This document shows, in pieces, positions 18,254 through 27,209 of a stretch of 64,000 bases of DNA. This DNA is from Pseudomonas hunanensis (GTDB taxonomy: Bacteria > Pseudomonadota > Gammaproteobacteria > Pseudomonadales > Pseudomonadaceae). The notes under the pieces are model-generated. The model did not search any database and was not told the DNA's origin. It saw nothing but the letters and a program-made list of their open reading frames with translations. The position numbers were made by a program, and so were the translations under genes. Position 1 is the stretch's first letter. Every line of letters starts with the position of its first letter. The stretch covers positions 394,704-458,703 of the forward strand of contig NZ_QJRC01000098.1 in the NCBI RefSeq assembly GCF_013393325.1, written 5' to 3'.

Positions 18254-18958
18254 TCAGGTGCCGCTTTGCAGCAGCATGTTACGTACGTGACCGATTGCCT
18301 TGGTCGGGTTCAGACCTTTCGGGCAAACGTTTACGCAGTTCATGATCCCGCGGCAGCGGAATACGCTGAACGGGTCATCCAGGGACGCCAGGCGCTCCTG
18401 AGTCTTGGTATCGCGGCTGTCGGCCAGGAAACGGTAGGCCTGCAGCAGTGCAGCCGGGCCCAGGAACTTGTCCGGGTTCCACCAGAACGACGGGCAGGAA
18501 GTCGAGCAGCACGCGCACAGGATGCACTCGTACAGGCCGTCCAGCTTGTCACGATCTTCCGGCGACTGCAGGCGCTCGATGGCCGGTGCCGGGGTATCGT
18601 TCTGCAGGAATGGCTTCACCTTCTCGTACTGCTTGTAGAAGATGCTCATATCGACCACCAGGTCACGAATGACCGGCAGGCCTGGCAGCGGGCGCAGAAC
18701 CAGCTTGCCGCCCTTCACCACCGCCGACAGCGGGGTGATGCAGGCCAGGCCGTTCTTGCCGTTCATGTTCATGCCATCGGAACCGCAAACGCCTTCACGG
18801 CAGGAGCGACGGTACGAGAAACCTTCGTCCTTTTCCTTGATCAGTGCCAATACGTCCAGCACCATCAGGTCCTTGCCGCCGGTATCGACGTCGAACGACT
18901 CCATTTTTGGCGCCGAGTCGGTGTCCGGGTTGTAACGATAAACTTCGACTTTCAACAT
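18254..18958 (-). CDS. sdhB: Succinate dehydrogenase iron-sulfur subunit
   Basis: A 234-residue electron-transfer subunit of complex II, at the cytoplasmic face of the inner membrane. Ligands for all three clusters are visible: 2Fe-2S (CREGVCGSDGMNMNG..C), 4Fe-4S (CILCACCSTSCPS) and 3Fe-4S (CRGIMNCVNVCPKGL). The ATG at 18958 is preferred over a GTG three codons earlier because AAGGG lies 8 nt upstream of it and the family starts MLKVEVYRY. It follows sdhA by 11 bp. Confidence 0.97.
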   Translation of the reverse strand: MLKVEVYRYNPDTDSAPKMESFDVDTGGKDLMVLDVLALIKEKDEGFSYRRSCREGVCGSDGMNMNGKNGLACITPLSAVVKGGKLVLRPLPGLPVIRDLVVDMSIFYKQYEKVKPFLQNDTPAPAIERLQSPEDRDKLDGLYECILCACCSTSCPSFWWNPDKFLGPAALLQAYRFLADSRDTKTQERLASLDDPFSVFRCRGIMNCVNVCPKGLNPTKAIGHVRNMLLQSGT

Positions 18959-18969
18959 AGCAGCCACCC

Positions 18970-20742
18970 TTAGTAAGTCCGGACTTTTGGTTCGAAGGCT
19001 GGAACAGTCTTCGGCGCAAAGTTGACGCCGCGCTTGGCAACGCGCTTCTCACCCGGGTAGTACAGGGTGTGGCACAGCCAGTTTTCGTCGTCACGGTCTT
19101 CGAAGTCTTCACGGGCGTGAGCGCCGCGGGACTCTTTACGGGCTTCGGCCGCGATGGCGGTAGCTTCGGCAACTTCCAGCAGGTTCTGCAGCTCCAGCGC
19201 TTCGATACGCGCGGTGTTGAAGGCCTGGGACTTGTCATTGATCTTGACGTTGGCGATACGGTCACGCAGACCCGCCAGCTGCTCGATACCCTTCTGCATG
19301 TATTCGCCAGTACGGAATACACCGAAGTAGTTCTGCATGCAGCTTTGCAGCTCGCGCTTCAGGCTGGCAACGTCTTCGCCAGTGGTGCGCTCGTTGAGCT
19401 TGTTCAGGCGGTTGAGGGCAACATCGATGTCGGTGTCGCTGGCGTCCAGATGCTCGATGCCGTCGCTCAGCGCCTTCTCCAGGTGCAGGCCGGCAGCACG
19501 GCCGAACACCACCAGGTCGAGCAGCGAGTTGCCGCCCAGACGGTTGGCACCGTGAACCGATACGCACGCCACTTCACCAACAGCGAACAGGCCAGGGATG
19601 ATGTGATCCTTGCCTTCTTCGTCCATGGTGATGGCCTGGCCATGAATGTTGGTGGCAACGCCGCCCATCATGTAGTGGCAGGTTGGAACGACCGGAACCG
19701 GCGCGACGACAGGGTCGACGTGAGCGAAGGTTTTGGACAGTTCGCAGATACCTGGCAGGCGGCTGTGCAGCACTTCCTCGCCCAGGTGGTCCAGCTTCAG
19801 CAGTACGTGGTCCTTGTTCGGGCCCACGCCGTTGCCGGCGATGATTTCCTTGACCATGGAACGGGCAACCACGTCGCGGCCGGCCAGGTCTTTCGCGTTC
19901 GGCGCGTAACGCTCCATGAAGCGCTCGCCGTGGGCGTTGATCAGGTAGCCACCTTCACCGCGGCAACCCTCGGTGACCAGAACACCGGCGCCGGCGATGC
20001 CGGTTGGGTGGAACTGCCACATTTCGATGTCCTGCACCGGTACGCCTGCACGCAGGGCCATGCCGATACCGTCACCGGTGTTGATCAGGGCGTTGGTGGT
20101 GGAGGCGTAGATACGGCCCGCACCGCCAGTGGCCAGAACGGTGGCCTTGGACTTGATGTACATGGTTTCGCCGGTTTCGATGCAGATCGCGATCACACCG
20201 ACGAAGGCGCCTTCCTGGTTTTTCACCAGGTCAACGGCATAGTACTCATTGAGGAACGTGGTACCGGCTTTCAGGTTGCCCTGGTACAGGGTGTGCAGCA
20301 GCGCGTGACCGGTACGGTCGGAAGCGGCACAGGTACGAGCAGCCTGGCCACCCTTACCGTAATCCTTGGACTGGCCACCGAACGGACGCTGGTAGATACG
20401 GCCGGTTTCGGTACGCGAGAACGGCAAGCCCATGTGGTCCAGCTCGAAGACCGCGGCCGGGCCTTCTTGACACATGTATTCGATAGCGTCCTGGTCACCG
20501 ATGTAGTCGGAACCCTTGACGGTATCGTACATGTGCCAGCGCCAGTCGTCGTTCGGGTCGGCCGAAGCGATGGCGCAGGTGATGCCGCCCTGGGCGGATA
20601 CAGTGTGCGAACGGGTCGGGAAGACCTTGGTGACTACGGCAGTCTTGTGGCCGCCTTGAGCCAGTTGCAGCGCTGCGCGCATGCCGGCGCCGCCGCCACC
20701 GATGATGATGGCGTCGAAGGAAATGGTTGGAATGCTAGCCAT
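18970..20742 (-). CDS. sdhA: Succinate dehydrogenase flavoprotein subunit
   Basis: A 590-residue catalytic subunit oxidising succinate to fumarate. The FAD-binding motif AIIIGGGGAGMRAALQLA is at residues 11-28. The His that carries the covalent FAD lies in TRSHTVSAQGG. Substrate-site elements include QFHPTGIAGAG, and the Arg/His-rich region near VPTCHYMMGG is present. It lies 3 bp after sdhD within sdhCDAB. Confidence 0.98.
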   Translation of the reverse strand: MASIPTISFDAIIIGGGGAGMRAALQLAQGGHKTAVVTKVFPTRSHTVSAQGGITCAIASADPNDDWRWHMYDTVKGSDYIGDQDAIEYMCQEGPAAVFELDHMGLPFSRTETGRIYQRPFGGQSKDYGKGGQAARTCAASDRTGHALLHTLYQGNLKAGTTFLNEYYAVDLVKNQEGAFVGVIAICIETGETMYIKSKATVLATGGAGRIYASTTNALINTGDGIGMALRAGVPVQDIEMWQFHPTGIAGAGVLVTEGCRGEGGYLINAHGERFMERYAPNAKDLAGRDVVARSMVKEIIAGNGVGPNKDHVLLKLDHLGEEVLHSRLPGICELSKTFAHVDPVVAPVPVVPTCHYMMGGVATNIHGQAITMDEEGKDHIIPGLFAVGEVACVSVHGANRLGGNSLLDLVVFGRAAGLHLEKALSDGIEHLDASDTDIDVALNRLNKLNERTTGEDVASLKRELQSCMQNYFGVFRTGEYMQKGIEQLAGLRDRIANVKINDKSQAFNTARIEALELQNLLEVAEATAIAAEARKESRGAHAREDFEDRDDENWLCHTLYYPGEKRVAKRGVNFAPKTVPAFEPKVRTY

Positions 20743-20745
20743 GGA

Positions 20746-21114
20746 TCAGATACCCCAGAGAATCTGCACACCCCAGACGAAGTAAGCGAACATCGCAACG
20801 CCGCATACCGCCTGGAACAGGAAACGAATCGCAGTTGCCGACTTGCCGAACGACATAGGCGTCAGGTAGTCGGTTGCAATGGTCCACATGCCGACCCAGG
20901 CGTGAGCGCCCAGGGCAACGAGGGCCAGCAGACTGAAGATCCGCATCGCGTTGTTGGAGAACAGACCATGCCACTGGGTGTAGTCGATGCCTGGGTGGGC
21001 GACCACGTAGCCGATCAGGAAGAGGAAGTAAGCCGCGAGAACGACCGCAGAAACGCGCTGCGCCATCCAGTCATAGAGGCCCGAACGCGACAGGTTCGTG
21101 ACATTGGTTACCAT
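20746..21114 (-). CDS. sdhD: Succinate dehydrogenase membrane anchor subunit
   Basis: A 122-residue membrane anchor with three transmembrane helices (about residues 22-42, 55-78 and 95-117) that helps hold heme b and the ubiquinone site. The heme-ligand His is in the second helix (VALGAHAWVGMW). The ATG at 21114 has GGGAG upstream. It overlaps the sdhC 3' end by 7 nt. Confidence 0.94.
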   Translation of the reverse strand: MVTNVTNLSRSGLYDWMAQRVSAVVLAAYFLFLIGYVVAHPGIDYTQWHGLFSNNAMRIFSLLALVALGAHAWVGMWTIATDYLTPMSFGKSATAIRFLFQAVCGVAMFAYFVWGVQILWGI

Positions 21115-21494
21115 ACCCAAACTCCCACCAGAACGATCAGCACCACGGAGATGACGATCACGATTTTCGAGCCCAGCTTGCCGCCTTCCAGCGTCTCACC
21201 GATGCCCATGTCCATGATCAGGTGACGAACACCTGCCACGAGGTGATAAAGCAGGGCGGACAGCAGGCCCCAGGTCACGAACTTGGCCAGCGGGCTGGTC
21301 AGACACGCCTTCACCTCGCCGAAGCCTTCCTCGGAACCCAGCGACTTGCCCAGTGCATAAAGCATGATGGCAAGGCCGATGAACAGGATGACGCCGGAGA
21401 TACGGTGCAGGATGGACGTGTACGCAGTGACGGGGAGCTTGATGGTCCTTAGGTCTAGGTTTACAGGTCGTTGGCTTTTCACGGCTTTTTTCAC
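21108..21494 (-). CDS. sdhC: Succinate dehydrogenase cytochrome b556 subunit
   Basis: A 128-residue three-helix anchor. It contains the family signature RPVNLDLRTIKLPVTAYTSILHRISG and the heme-ligand region SALLYHLVAGVRHLIMD. The start is a GTG at 21494, or a second GTG four codons later; neither has a strong ribosome site, so the exact N-terminus is uncertain. It is the first gene of the sdh-suc block and diverges from gltA. Confidence 0.94.
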   Translation of the reverse strand: MKKAVKSQRPVNLDLRTIKLPVTAYTSILHRISGVILFIGLAIMLYALGKSLGSEEGFGEVKACLTSPLAKFVTWGLLSALLYHLVAGVRHLIMDMGIGETLEGGKLGSKIVIVISVVLIVLVGVWVW

Positions 21495-21719
21495 ACTGAA
21501 GAGCCCCTAGCGAATCAGGGCAAAGTTGTTGGTAAGTGTACTGGTCAGGTACCCACCACCCAGGGAACGGCGACCCCCAGCAGTTCGGGCTTGCAAGCCC
21601 CTGGCGGTCGGGTGCCGAGTATAGACAGTTAGGCTGCTTATGACAACGTGACGGGGTAGCCCAAATAGCGCATTGCCTTTAGCCAACAAAAGGCGTAAAT
21701 GGGCGAGAATTTCGGGAAA

Positions 21720-21741
21720 AATCAGGCTTGAATGCCTGATT
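21720..21741. promoter_or_regulatory. Perfect inverted repeat upstream of gltA promoter
   Basis: AATCAGGC-TTGAAT-GCCTGATT is a perfect 8-bp palindrome with a 6-nt spacer, 19 bp upstream of the gltA -35 element in the sdhC-gltA divergent region. It suits a dimeric regulator that could act on one or both operons. The regulator is not identified. Confidence 0.45.
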
Positions 21742-21760
21742 CAACAAGCCTTTAGGCAAA

Positions 21761-21788
21761 TTGACATCTGAATTTATCCCTCTATAGT
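21761..21788 (+). promoter_or_regulatory. Sigma-70 promoter of gltA
   Basis: TTGACA, a 16-nt spacer, then TATAGT: near-consensus hexamers about 60 bp before the gltA ATG. The divergent gap (21495-21846) must also hold the sdhC promoter, which I could not place. Confidence 0.8.
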
Positions 21789-21846
21789 GGTGCGGGCCCT
21801 GCGTGGGGGGTCTGTCTGATGATTTCAAGCATTAATAGGAGGCCAC

Positions 21847-23136
21847 ATGGCTGACAAAAAAGCGCAGTTGGTCATCGAGGGCGCTGCCCCCGTCGAGCTG
21901 CCCATTTTAACCGGCACCGTTGGTCCTGATGTAATCGACGTCCGCGGGTTAGGGGCCACTGGTCACTTCACCTTCGACCCTGGTTTCATGGCGACCGCCT
22001 CGTGCGAGTCGAAGATCACCTACATTGACGGCGACAAAGGGATCCTGCTGCACCGCGGCTACCCGATCGAGCAACTCGCCGAACAGTCCGACTACCTCGA
22101 AACCTGCTACCTGTTGCTCAACGGCGAACTGCCGAATGCCGAGCAGAAGGCCCAGTTCGTCAGCACCGTCAAGAACCACACCATGGTTCACGAGCAGCTG
22201 AAGTCCTTCTTCAACGGCTTCCGTCGCGACGCTCACCCGATGGCGGTGATGTGCGGCGTGGTCGGCGCCCTGTCGGCGTTCTATCACGACTCCCTGGACA
22301 TCAATAACCCGCAGCACCGCGAAATCTCCGCAGTGCGCCTGGTCGCCAAGATGCCGACCCTGGCCGCGATGGTTTACAAGTACTCCATGGGCCAGCCGAT
22401 GATGTACCCGCGCAACGACCTGTCGTACGCGGAAAACTTCCTGCACATGATGTTCAACACCCCGTGCGAGATCAAACCGATCAGCCCGGTGCTGGCCAAG
22501 GCAATGGACCGGATCTTCATCCTCCACGCCGACCACGAGCAGAACGCCTCTACCTCCACCGTCCGCCTGGCCGGCTCGTCGGGCGCCAACCCGTTCGCCT
22601 GTATCGCCGCCGGCATTGCCGCACTGTGGGGCCCGGCCCACGGCGGTGCGAACGAAGCCGTACTGACCATGCTCGATGAAATCGGCGATGTCTCGAACAT
22701 CGACAAGTTCATCGCCAAGGCCAAGGACAAGAACGACCCATTCAAGCTGATGGGCTTCGGTCACCGCGTGTACAAAAACCGCGACCCGCGCGCCACCGTG
22801 ATGAAGCAGACCTGCGACGAAGTCCTGCGCGAGCTGGGCATCAAGAACGACCCGCAGCTGGAACTGGCCATGCGCCTGGAAGAGATCGCCCTGACCGATC
22901 CTTACTTCATCGAGCGCTCGCTGTACCCGAACGTCGACTTCTACTCGGGGATCATCCTCAAGGCAATCGGCATTCCGACCAGCATGTTCACCGTGATCTT
23001 CGCCCTGGCACGTACCGTGGGCTGGATCTCGCACTGGAAAGAAATGCTCTCCAGCCCGTACAAGATCGGCCGCCCGCGCCAGCTGTACACCGGCGAGCAG
23101 AAACGCGACATCGTTGCACTGAAGGACCGCAAGTAA
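21847..23136 (+). CDS. gltA: Type II citrate synthase
   Basis: A 429-residue hexameric, NADH-regulated citrate synthase at the entry of the TCA cycle. The catalytic residues are in place: His in GPAHGGANEAV, His in GFGHRVYKN and Asp in PNVDFYSG. The N-terminal beta-rich domain typical of the type II form (residues 1-45) is present. An AGGAGG ribosome site lies 5 nt before the ATG. It is followed at once by a terminator. Confidence 0.98.
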   Translation: MADKKAQLVIEGAAPVELPILTGTVGPDVIDVRGLGATGHFTFDPGFMATASCESKITYIDGDKGILLHRGYPIEQLAEQSDYLETCYLLLNGELPNAEQKAQFVSTVKNHTMVHEQLKSFFNGFRRDAHPMAVMCGVVGALSAFYHDSLDINNPQHREISAVRLVAKMPTLAAMVYKYSMGQPMMYPRNDLSYAENFLHMMFNTPCEIKPISPVLAKAMDRIFILHADHEQNASTSTVRLAGSSGANPFACIAAGIAALWGPAHGGANEAVLTMLDEIGDVSNIDKFIAKAKDKNDPFKLMGFGHRVYKNRDPRATVMKQTCDEVLRELGIKNDPQLELAMRLEEIALTDPYFIERSLYPNVDFYSGIILKAIGIPTSMFTVIFALARTVGWISHWKEMLSSPYKIGRPRQLYTGEQKRDIVALKDRK

Positions 23137-23153
23137 GCTTAATGGCTGAACGC

Positions 23154-23184
23154 AAAAAGGCTGCCCTCGGGCAGCCTTTTTTGT
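23154..23184. terminator. Terminator after gltA
   Basis: AAAAAGGCTGCC-CTCG-GGCAGCCTTTTTT, usable from both sides; it also faces the convergent START-domain gene. Confidence 0.9.
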
Positions 23185-23211
23185 TGCATTGTGGGAGCGC
23201 CGCGTTAGGCC

Positions 23212-23820
23212 TCAGTTCTTCTCAGCCCGCTCACGCAACCCTTTCAGGGTATTGAATGGCGCGTCGACCACGAACTTATTGGCCACCATCGCCGGCACAC
23301 TACCACCGGGCTCGGTGTGCACCTGGTAGGTCACTTCCGTGCTGTCACCCTTGGGCACCAGCTTCCAGAAGCCCTCGACCTTCGCCACCCGCACGAAGCC
23401 CTTCTCTTCCGGGACATAGGTCGGCTCTTCGACCAGGTTACGGGTCAGGCTGCCATCAGCGCCCTTGACCGTGGTGACATGCAGCACGGAATCGCGCGGC
23501 GTCACTGGCCACGGCGTATTGAACTGGGTGTAGGTCCAGCTTTGATCGCCTTCATGCTTGAGCAGTTTCTGCGACTTGCACTCATGAATCCACGCGCAGG
23601 CACCGACCACGTCTTCCTGCAACGCCTGCACCTTGGCCAAAGGCGCCTTGATCAGGGTAACCCCCTGATAAGCCTTGTACTTGGAGCCGACCACTTCACT
23701 GAGGGAAACCTTGATCCCCTCCTCGTCCTTGGCCACTTGCCAATTCTCGGCCCAGGCCGCAGGTGACAGCAGAACACCCACACCACACAGCAGTGCAATA
23801 CGCTTGAACGATCTCATCAT
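23212..23820 (-). CDS. START-domain periplasmic protein
   Basis: A 202-residue protein with a Sec signal peptide (cleavage after AWA, near residue 24) and a START/SRPBCC lipid-binding fold. The stretches WQVAKDEEGIKV, TPWPVTPRDSVLHV and VEGFWKLVPKGD.TEVTYQ follow the bacterial START pattern. It probably binds a hydrophobic ligand in the periplasm; the ligand is unknown. Two consecutive ATGs (23820 and 23817) follow AAGGA; either is possible. The next gene upstream is 30 bp away on the same strand. Confidence 0.84.
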   Translation of the reverse strand: MMRSFKRIALLCGVGVLLSPAAWAENWQVAKDEEGIKVSLSEVVGSKYKAYQGVTLIKAPLAKVQALQEDVVGACAWIHECKSQKLLKHEGDQSWTYTQFNTPWPVTPRDSVLHVTTVKGADGSLTRNLVEEPTYVPEEKGFVRVAKVEGFWKLVPKGDSTEVTYQVHTEPGGSVPAMVANKFVVDAPFNTLKGLRERAEKN

Positions 23821-23850
23821 GTTTATCCTTGTTGTCGAAGATCCAGCCTG

Positions 23851-24105
23851 TCACGCCGCCGTCATCTGCTCCCACCAACCAAGAATCCTGATTGCCTCGT
23901 CGCGATCGCTACCACACACCTCGACATCCGCCTTGAAACCACCACACACCGCCGGCCGCTCAGGCATGCCAAACAGGTCGCAGAGGTTAGCCTCAGTCAG
24001 GTGCAGGCAGCGCTCACCGGCCGGCTTGCCATTGGGCATGCGCGGCATCGCAGAAGTGATGGACGGGGCGATACAGCAGGCACCACAGCCCTCACGGCAA
24101 TTCAT
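23851..24105 (-). CDS. YkgJ-family cysteine cluster protein
   Basis: An 84-residue protein. A dense N-terminal cysteine motif CREGCGACC is followed by Cys residues in GERCLHL, NLCDLFG, AVCGGF and VCGSD. This is the spacing of the YkgJ/DUF-type cysteine cluster family, thought to bind Zn or an Fe-S centre. The function is not known. It probably forms a short transcription unit with the START protein gene 30 bp downstream. Confidence 0.8.
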   Translation of the reverse strand: MNCREGCGACCIAPSITSAMPRMPNGKPAGERCLHLTEANLCDLFGMPERPAVCGGFKADVEVCGSDRDEAIRILGWWEQMTAA

Positions 24106-24233
24106 GGCTATTCACCAAAATCAGGACTCCCTGGGACAAAACGGGACGAACGTCCCTGGATAGTAACCGCTCAAACAGGCGTTTGAAATTGCTGGCACGA
24201 TGAAATCTGCCGTGACCCAGCAGTCAGTTCCAC

Positions 24234-24716
24234 CTATTGGCGATACTCGAAATCGATGGCCGCACCTTCTACATCATGGCGGCTGTCATTGCGCAGTTGC
24301 AGTTGCATTTCGTTGTTGATCAGCCGGCCATTGAGCTGGAACGGGCTGTCGCTGGTTTCGGGCTTTTCAGTGAACATGGGCGGCAGCAAAGGTTTGCGTC
24401 GCTGGATGGGCGAAGGCGTACCCACATTCGGCTCAAGGCTGTTGACCATGTCGACTGGCAAGCTAAGGTCCAGCTTTGCCTTGGGCAGTGGCTTGCCAAC
24501 CGCTTTGCTGACCGGCTTGTGTGCAGGCTTGGCCTTTTTGGTATCGGCGCGTTTTGCCGCCTGCTTCTGCGCAGGCTTGGCTGCCGCTTTTTTTGGCACC
24601 TGCTTGCCTTGGGCCGCCTGCGCCTGACTTGCCGGCTGCGCAGACAAGGCTGGGCTGCCCAGGTAGCAGAGCGGTGCAAGGCACAAGATCAGAGCAAAAT
24701 GGCGTAAAGCATTCAT
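24234..24716 (-). CDS. Hypothetical exported Lys/Ala/Pro-rich protein
   Basis: A 160-residue protein with an N-terminal signal (residues 1-26, ending ALSA). A strongly basic low-complexity stretch follows (about 28-80, repeated KKA, KPAQK and KPA units). A small ordered C-terminal part (about 85-160) ends NGRLINNEMQLQLRNDSRHDVEGAAIDFEYRQ. No family is recognised. The C-terminal part looks like one beta-sandwich-type segment. The ATG at 24716 is chosen at the signal peptide; the longer frame runs back over the regulator gene. Its basic repeat could bind an acidic envelope polymer, but that is a guess. Confidence 0.65.
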   Translation of the reverse strand: MNALRHFALILCLAPLCYLGSPALSAQPASQAQAAQGKQVPKKAAAKPAQKQAAKRADTKKAKPAHKPVSKAVGKPLPKAKLDLSLPVDMVNSLEPNVGTPSPIQRRKPLLPPMFTEKPETSDSPFQLNGRLINNEMQLQLRNDSRHDVEGAAIDFEYRQ

Positions 24717-24780
24717 GGCAAATGGACAGGCTGGCAGGAAAGGTGCGTATGCTCCCTGTTCCAAAGACGACTGGCAAGCC

Positions 24781-26223
24781 TTACAAAAGTGTGAGCGCAG
24801 GCTCCCTGCACAACTGCTGCGCCAGCAAACCAAGCGTAATCACAGCGCGCTCGGCCTCTTTGTTCCACGGAATGCCGCAATTGAGGCGGATACAGTGGTT
24901 GAACTGTTCTGTGTTACTGAATATTAACCCCGGCGCAATGCTGATACCTTGCTCCAGCGCGCGCACATGCAGCTCCTGGGTATTGACCCGCCCCGGCAGG
25001 CTCACCCAGAGAATGAAGCCACCCGTCGGCCGGGTCATCTGGGTGCCCTCAGGGAAGTGCTGTTGCACCGCCAACTGATAGGCACTGAGGTTCTTGCGAT
25101 ACTCCTGGCGTATGTAGCGCAGGTGCCGGTCGTAACCGCCATTTTCCAGGTAGGCTGCCACCCCCATCTGCGTCACGCTGCACGCCGAGTGCGTGGTGAA
25201 GGTCTGCAGGCGCTGAATCTCGTCCTGATAACGCCCAGCGATCATCCAACCCACGCGCACACCGGGGGACAAGGTTTTGGAGAAGCTCGAACAGTAGATC
25301 ACGCGGTCCAGTCGGTCGAACGCCTTCAGCGCCTTGGTCTTGCCCTGCTCGAACATCAGCTCGCCATAGATATCGTCTTCGATGATCTGGATATCGAAGT
25401 CCGAGGCCAGGCGCAGCAATTGCTTTTGCCGTTCTTCCGGGACCGTGCCGCCCAGCGGATTACTCAGGCGCGCCGTCAGTACCAGGGCCTTGATCGACCA
25501 CTGATTGGCCGCCAGTTGCAATGCCTCGAGGCTGATGCCAGTGGACGGATCGCTGGGGATTTCGATCACTTTCAGGCCCAGCAGGTCAGCCAACTGCAGC
25601 AAGCCGTAATAGGTAGGCGATTCGGCGGCGATCAGGTCTCCCGGGCGGGTCAGCACCCGCAGCGACATCTGCAGGGCATCGACACACCCATGGGTCACGA
25701 TCACTTCACGCGGGTCAACCAGCACGCCGGCATCGCGCATGCGAATGGCGATCTGCCGGCGCAGCGGCTCGAAACCAGGGCTGAACATGTAGCTGAAGGC
25801 GCGAGGGCTATGGAAGCGCGTCACCTTGGCAATTTGCTGATGCAGGGCGCGCACGGGCAAGTAGTCGACATGCGGTACGGCGGCGCCGAACGGGAACACA
25901 CCATCGCGGCGCGCCTCGGTCAGCACCTGCTGAATGATGCTGGCGCGCGTGACCAGGCCGGGGCGCTCCACCCGGGCAATGTCCGGGGTTTGCGCGGTCA
26001 AGGCCGGGGTCTGATGCACATAGTAGCCAGACTGCGGTCGCGCGCGGATAAGCCCCTGATCCTCGAGGTTGGCATAGGCCTGCAGCACCGTGGCATGGCT
26101 GACATTGAGCTGGGCGCTCATCTTGCGCACGGAGGGCACCCGCTCGCCTGGCTGGTAGACACCGCGACGGATGTCATCGGCCAGTTGCTGGGCGATACGC
26201 TGGTACAGCAGCAGGTTGGTCAT
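24781..26223 (-). CDS. MocR-type GntR regulator with aminotransferase-like domain
   Basis: A 480-residue two-domain transcription factor. A GntR winged helix-turn-helix (residues 1-75, QPGERVPSVRKMSAQLNVSHATVLQAYANLEDQGLI) is linked to a fold-type I PLP aminotransferase domain. The PLP Lys lies in YCSSFSKTLSPGVRVGW and the Asn/Asp contacts in ARLSNPLGG and IIEDDIYGE. Such regulators sense amino-acid or PLP-related ligands, and the target is often a neighbouring gene. The ATG at 26223 matches the usual start; earlier in-frame ATGs lie over the presumed promoter/operator. No obvious target gene is divergent, so it may be autoregulatory or act at a distance. Confidence 0.87.
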   Translation of the reverse strand: MTNLLLYQRIAQQLADDIRRGVYQPGERVPSVRKMSAQLNVSHATVLQAYANLEDQGLIRARPQSGYYVHQTPALTAQTPDIARVERPGLVTRASIIQQVLTEARRDGVFPFGAAVPHVDYLPVRALHQQIAKVTRFHSPRAFSYMFSPGFEPLRRQIAIRMRDAGVLVDPREVIVTHGCVDALQMSLRVLTRPGDLIAAESPTYYGLLQLADLLGLKVIEIPSDPSTGISLEALQLAANQWSIKALVLTARLSNPLGGTVPEERQKQLLRLASDFDIQIIEDDIYGELMFEQGKTKALKAFDRLDRVIYCSSFSKTLSPGVRVGWMIAGRYQDEIQRLQTFTTHSACSVTQMGVAAYLENGGYDRHLRYIRQEYRKNLSAYQLAVQQHFPEGTQMTRPTGGFILWVSLPGRVNTQELHVRALEQGISIAPGLIFSNTEQFNHCIRLNCGIPWNKEAERAVITLGLLAQQLCREPALTLL

Positions 26224-26257
26224 GGCGACAGGCTCGTTGTTCTTGTACGGGGCACTG

Positions 26258-26274
26258 ACGGTAGAGGATACCGT
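26258..26274 (-). promoter_or_regulatory. Palindrome upstream of the MocR-type gene
   Basis: ACGGTA-N5-TACCGT is a perfect 6-bp inverted repeat 35 bp before the chosen ATG. It suits autoregulation by the GntR/MocR protein; this is inferred from position alone. Confidence 0.4.
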
Positions 26275-26356
26275 AACAGTTGCAAAGTGTACTGGGACAG
26301 ATTGCAACATAGTCGACAATACAACAGCGTGATAGCTAGCGAAACGATCAGGCCGA

Positions 26357-26389
26357 CAAAAAGCGGGGCCGCAATGCGACCCCTTTTTG
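26357..26389 (-). terminator. Terminator of the envelope operon
   Basis: AAAAAGGGGTCGC-ATT-GCGGCCCCGCTTTTT on the minus strand, 8 bp past the OmpA-domain gene. Confidence 0.85.
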
Positions 26390-26396
26390 GCAAGAC

Positions 26397-27209
26397 TCAG
26401 CGCGCTGGCGCGAGCTTGCCCTTGTCGTCAGAAAACACGATCTCGACTCGGCGGTTCTGCGCCCTGCCCCGCTCCGAAGCATTGGCCTCGATCGGGTACT
26501 GGTCGCCATAGCCCTCCACCTGCAGGCGCTTCTCGTCGATGCCCAGGTCCACCAGCATGTCGGCCACCGATTGCGCCCGGTCGCGCGACAGCTTCAGGTT
26601 GTCCTCGGCAAGGCCAGTGCTGTCGGTATAGCCCTCGATACGCACCACGCGGCGCGGGTTGAGTTGCAGGAACTGCACCAGCTTGAGCACAGTTCGGCTG
26701 GCTGAGTTCTTCAGGTCGGCACTGCCGGTATCGAACAGCACGTCACCCAGGGTCATCACCAAGCCACGGTCGGTCTGTTCCGACGCCAACGCGGCAATCT
26801 GCGACTCGACCCACTTGCCCTGCTGCTGCACGCTGGCCAGCTTGGCCTCGCGCAAAGCCAGCTGCAGGCGCTGGCGCTCCAGGTCGAGCTTGGCCTGGCG
26901 CTCCTGGTTCAACGCCAGCTTGGCGTGCTCGCTGGCAATTTCGCTGTAGCGCTGGCTGAGATAAGCGTAATGGCGCACATCGGAACCGGTGCCGATGTAG
27001 CTGGACAAGCGCTCGGCGCGCGCCAGCGACTCGCCGGCACGGATCACGTCGCGCGGCGCACTGCGCAGCACATCGGAATCATCCTTGACCTTCTGGAAGG
27101 CAGCGCCGGCCTCATCCAGCGCGGCACTACTGCGCTGACTGGCGCAACCCTGCAAACCTGCCGCCAGCACCAGCATCGCCAGCGCAGCCAAAGGCGTACG
27201 ACGCATCAT
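26397..27209 (-). CDS. DUF4398/OmpA-domain lipoprotein
   Basis: A 270-residue lipoprotein: signal with lipobox LQGC (Cys22), a DUF4398-like helical segment (about residues 30-145) and a C-terminal OmpA peptidoglycan-binding domain (about 150-262). The OmpA domain shows VLFDTGSADLK, IEGYTDSTG and the closing RAQNRRVEIVF with the Arg that binds diaminopimelate. It is predicted to tether the outer membrane to the wall. Its start overlaps the stop of the preceding DUF4398 gene by 4 nt. The two share the helical domain, which suggests tandem duplication with gain of OmpA. Confidence 0.88.
   Translation of the reverse strand: MMRRTPLAALAMLVLAAGLQGCASQRSSAALDEAGAAFQKVKDDSDVLRSAPRDVIRAGESLARAERLSSYIGTGSDVRHYAYLSQRYSEIASEHAKLALNQERQAKLDLERQRLQLALREAKLASVQQQGKWVESQIAALASEQTDRGLVMTLGDVLFDTGSADLKNSASRTVLKLVQFLQLNPRRVVRIEGYTDSTGLAEDNLKLSRDRAQSVADMLVDLGIDEKRLQVEGYGDQYPIEANASERGRAQNRRVEIVFSDDKGKLAPAR

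Noticed and set aside
23189..23205. TGTGGGAGCG sequence after gltA as a REP element
   Set aside because: Only about 10 bases match the REP head and no hairpin follows, so it is too short to call.
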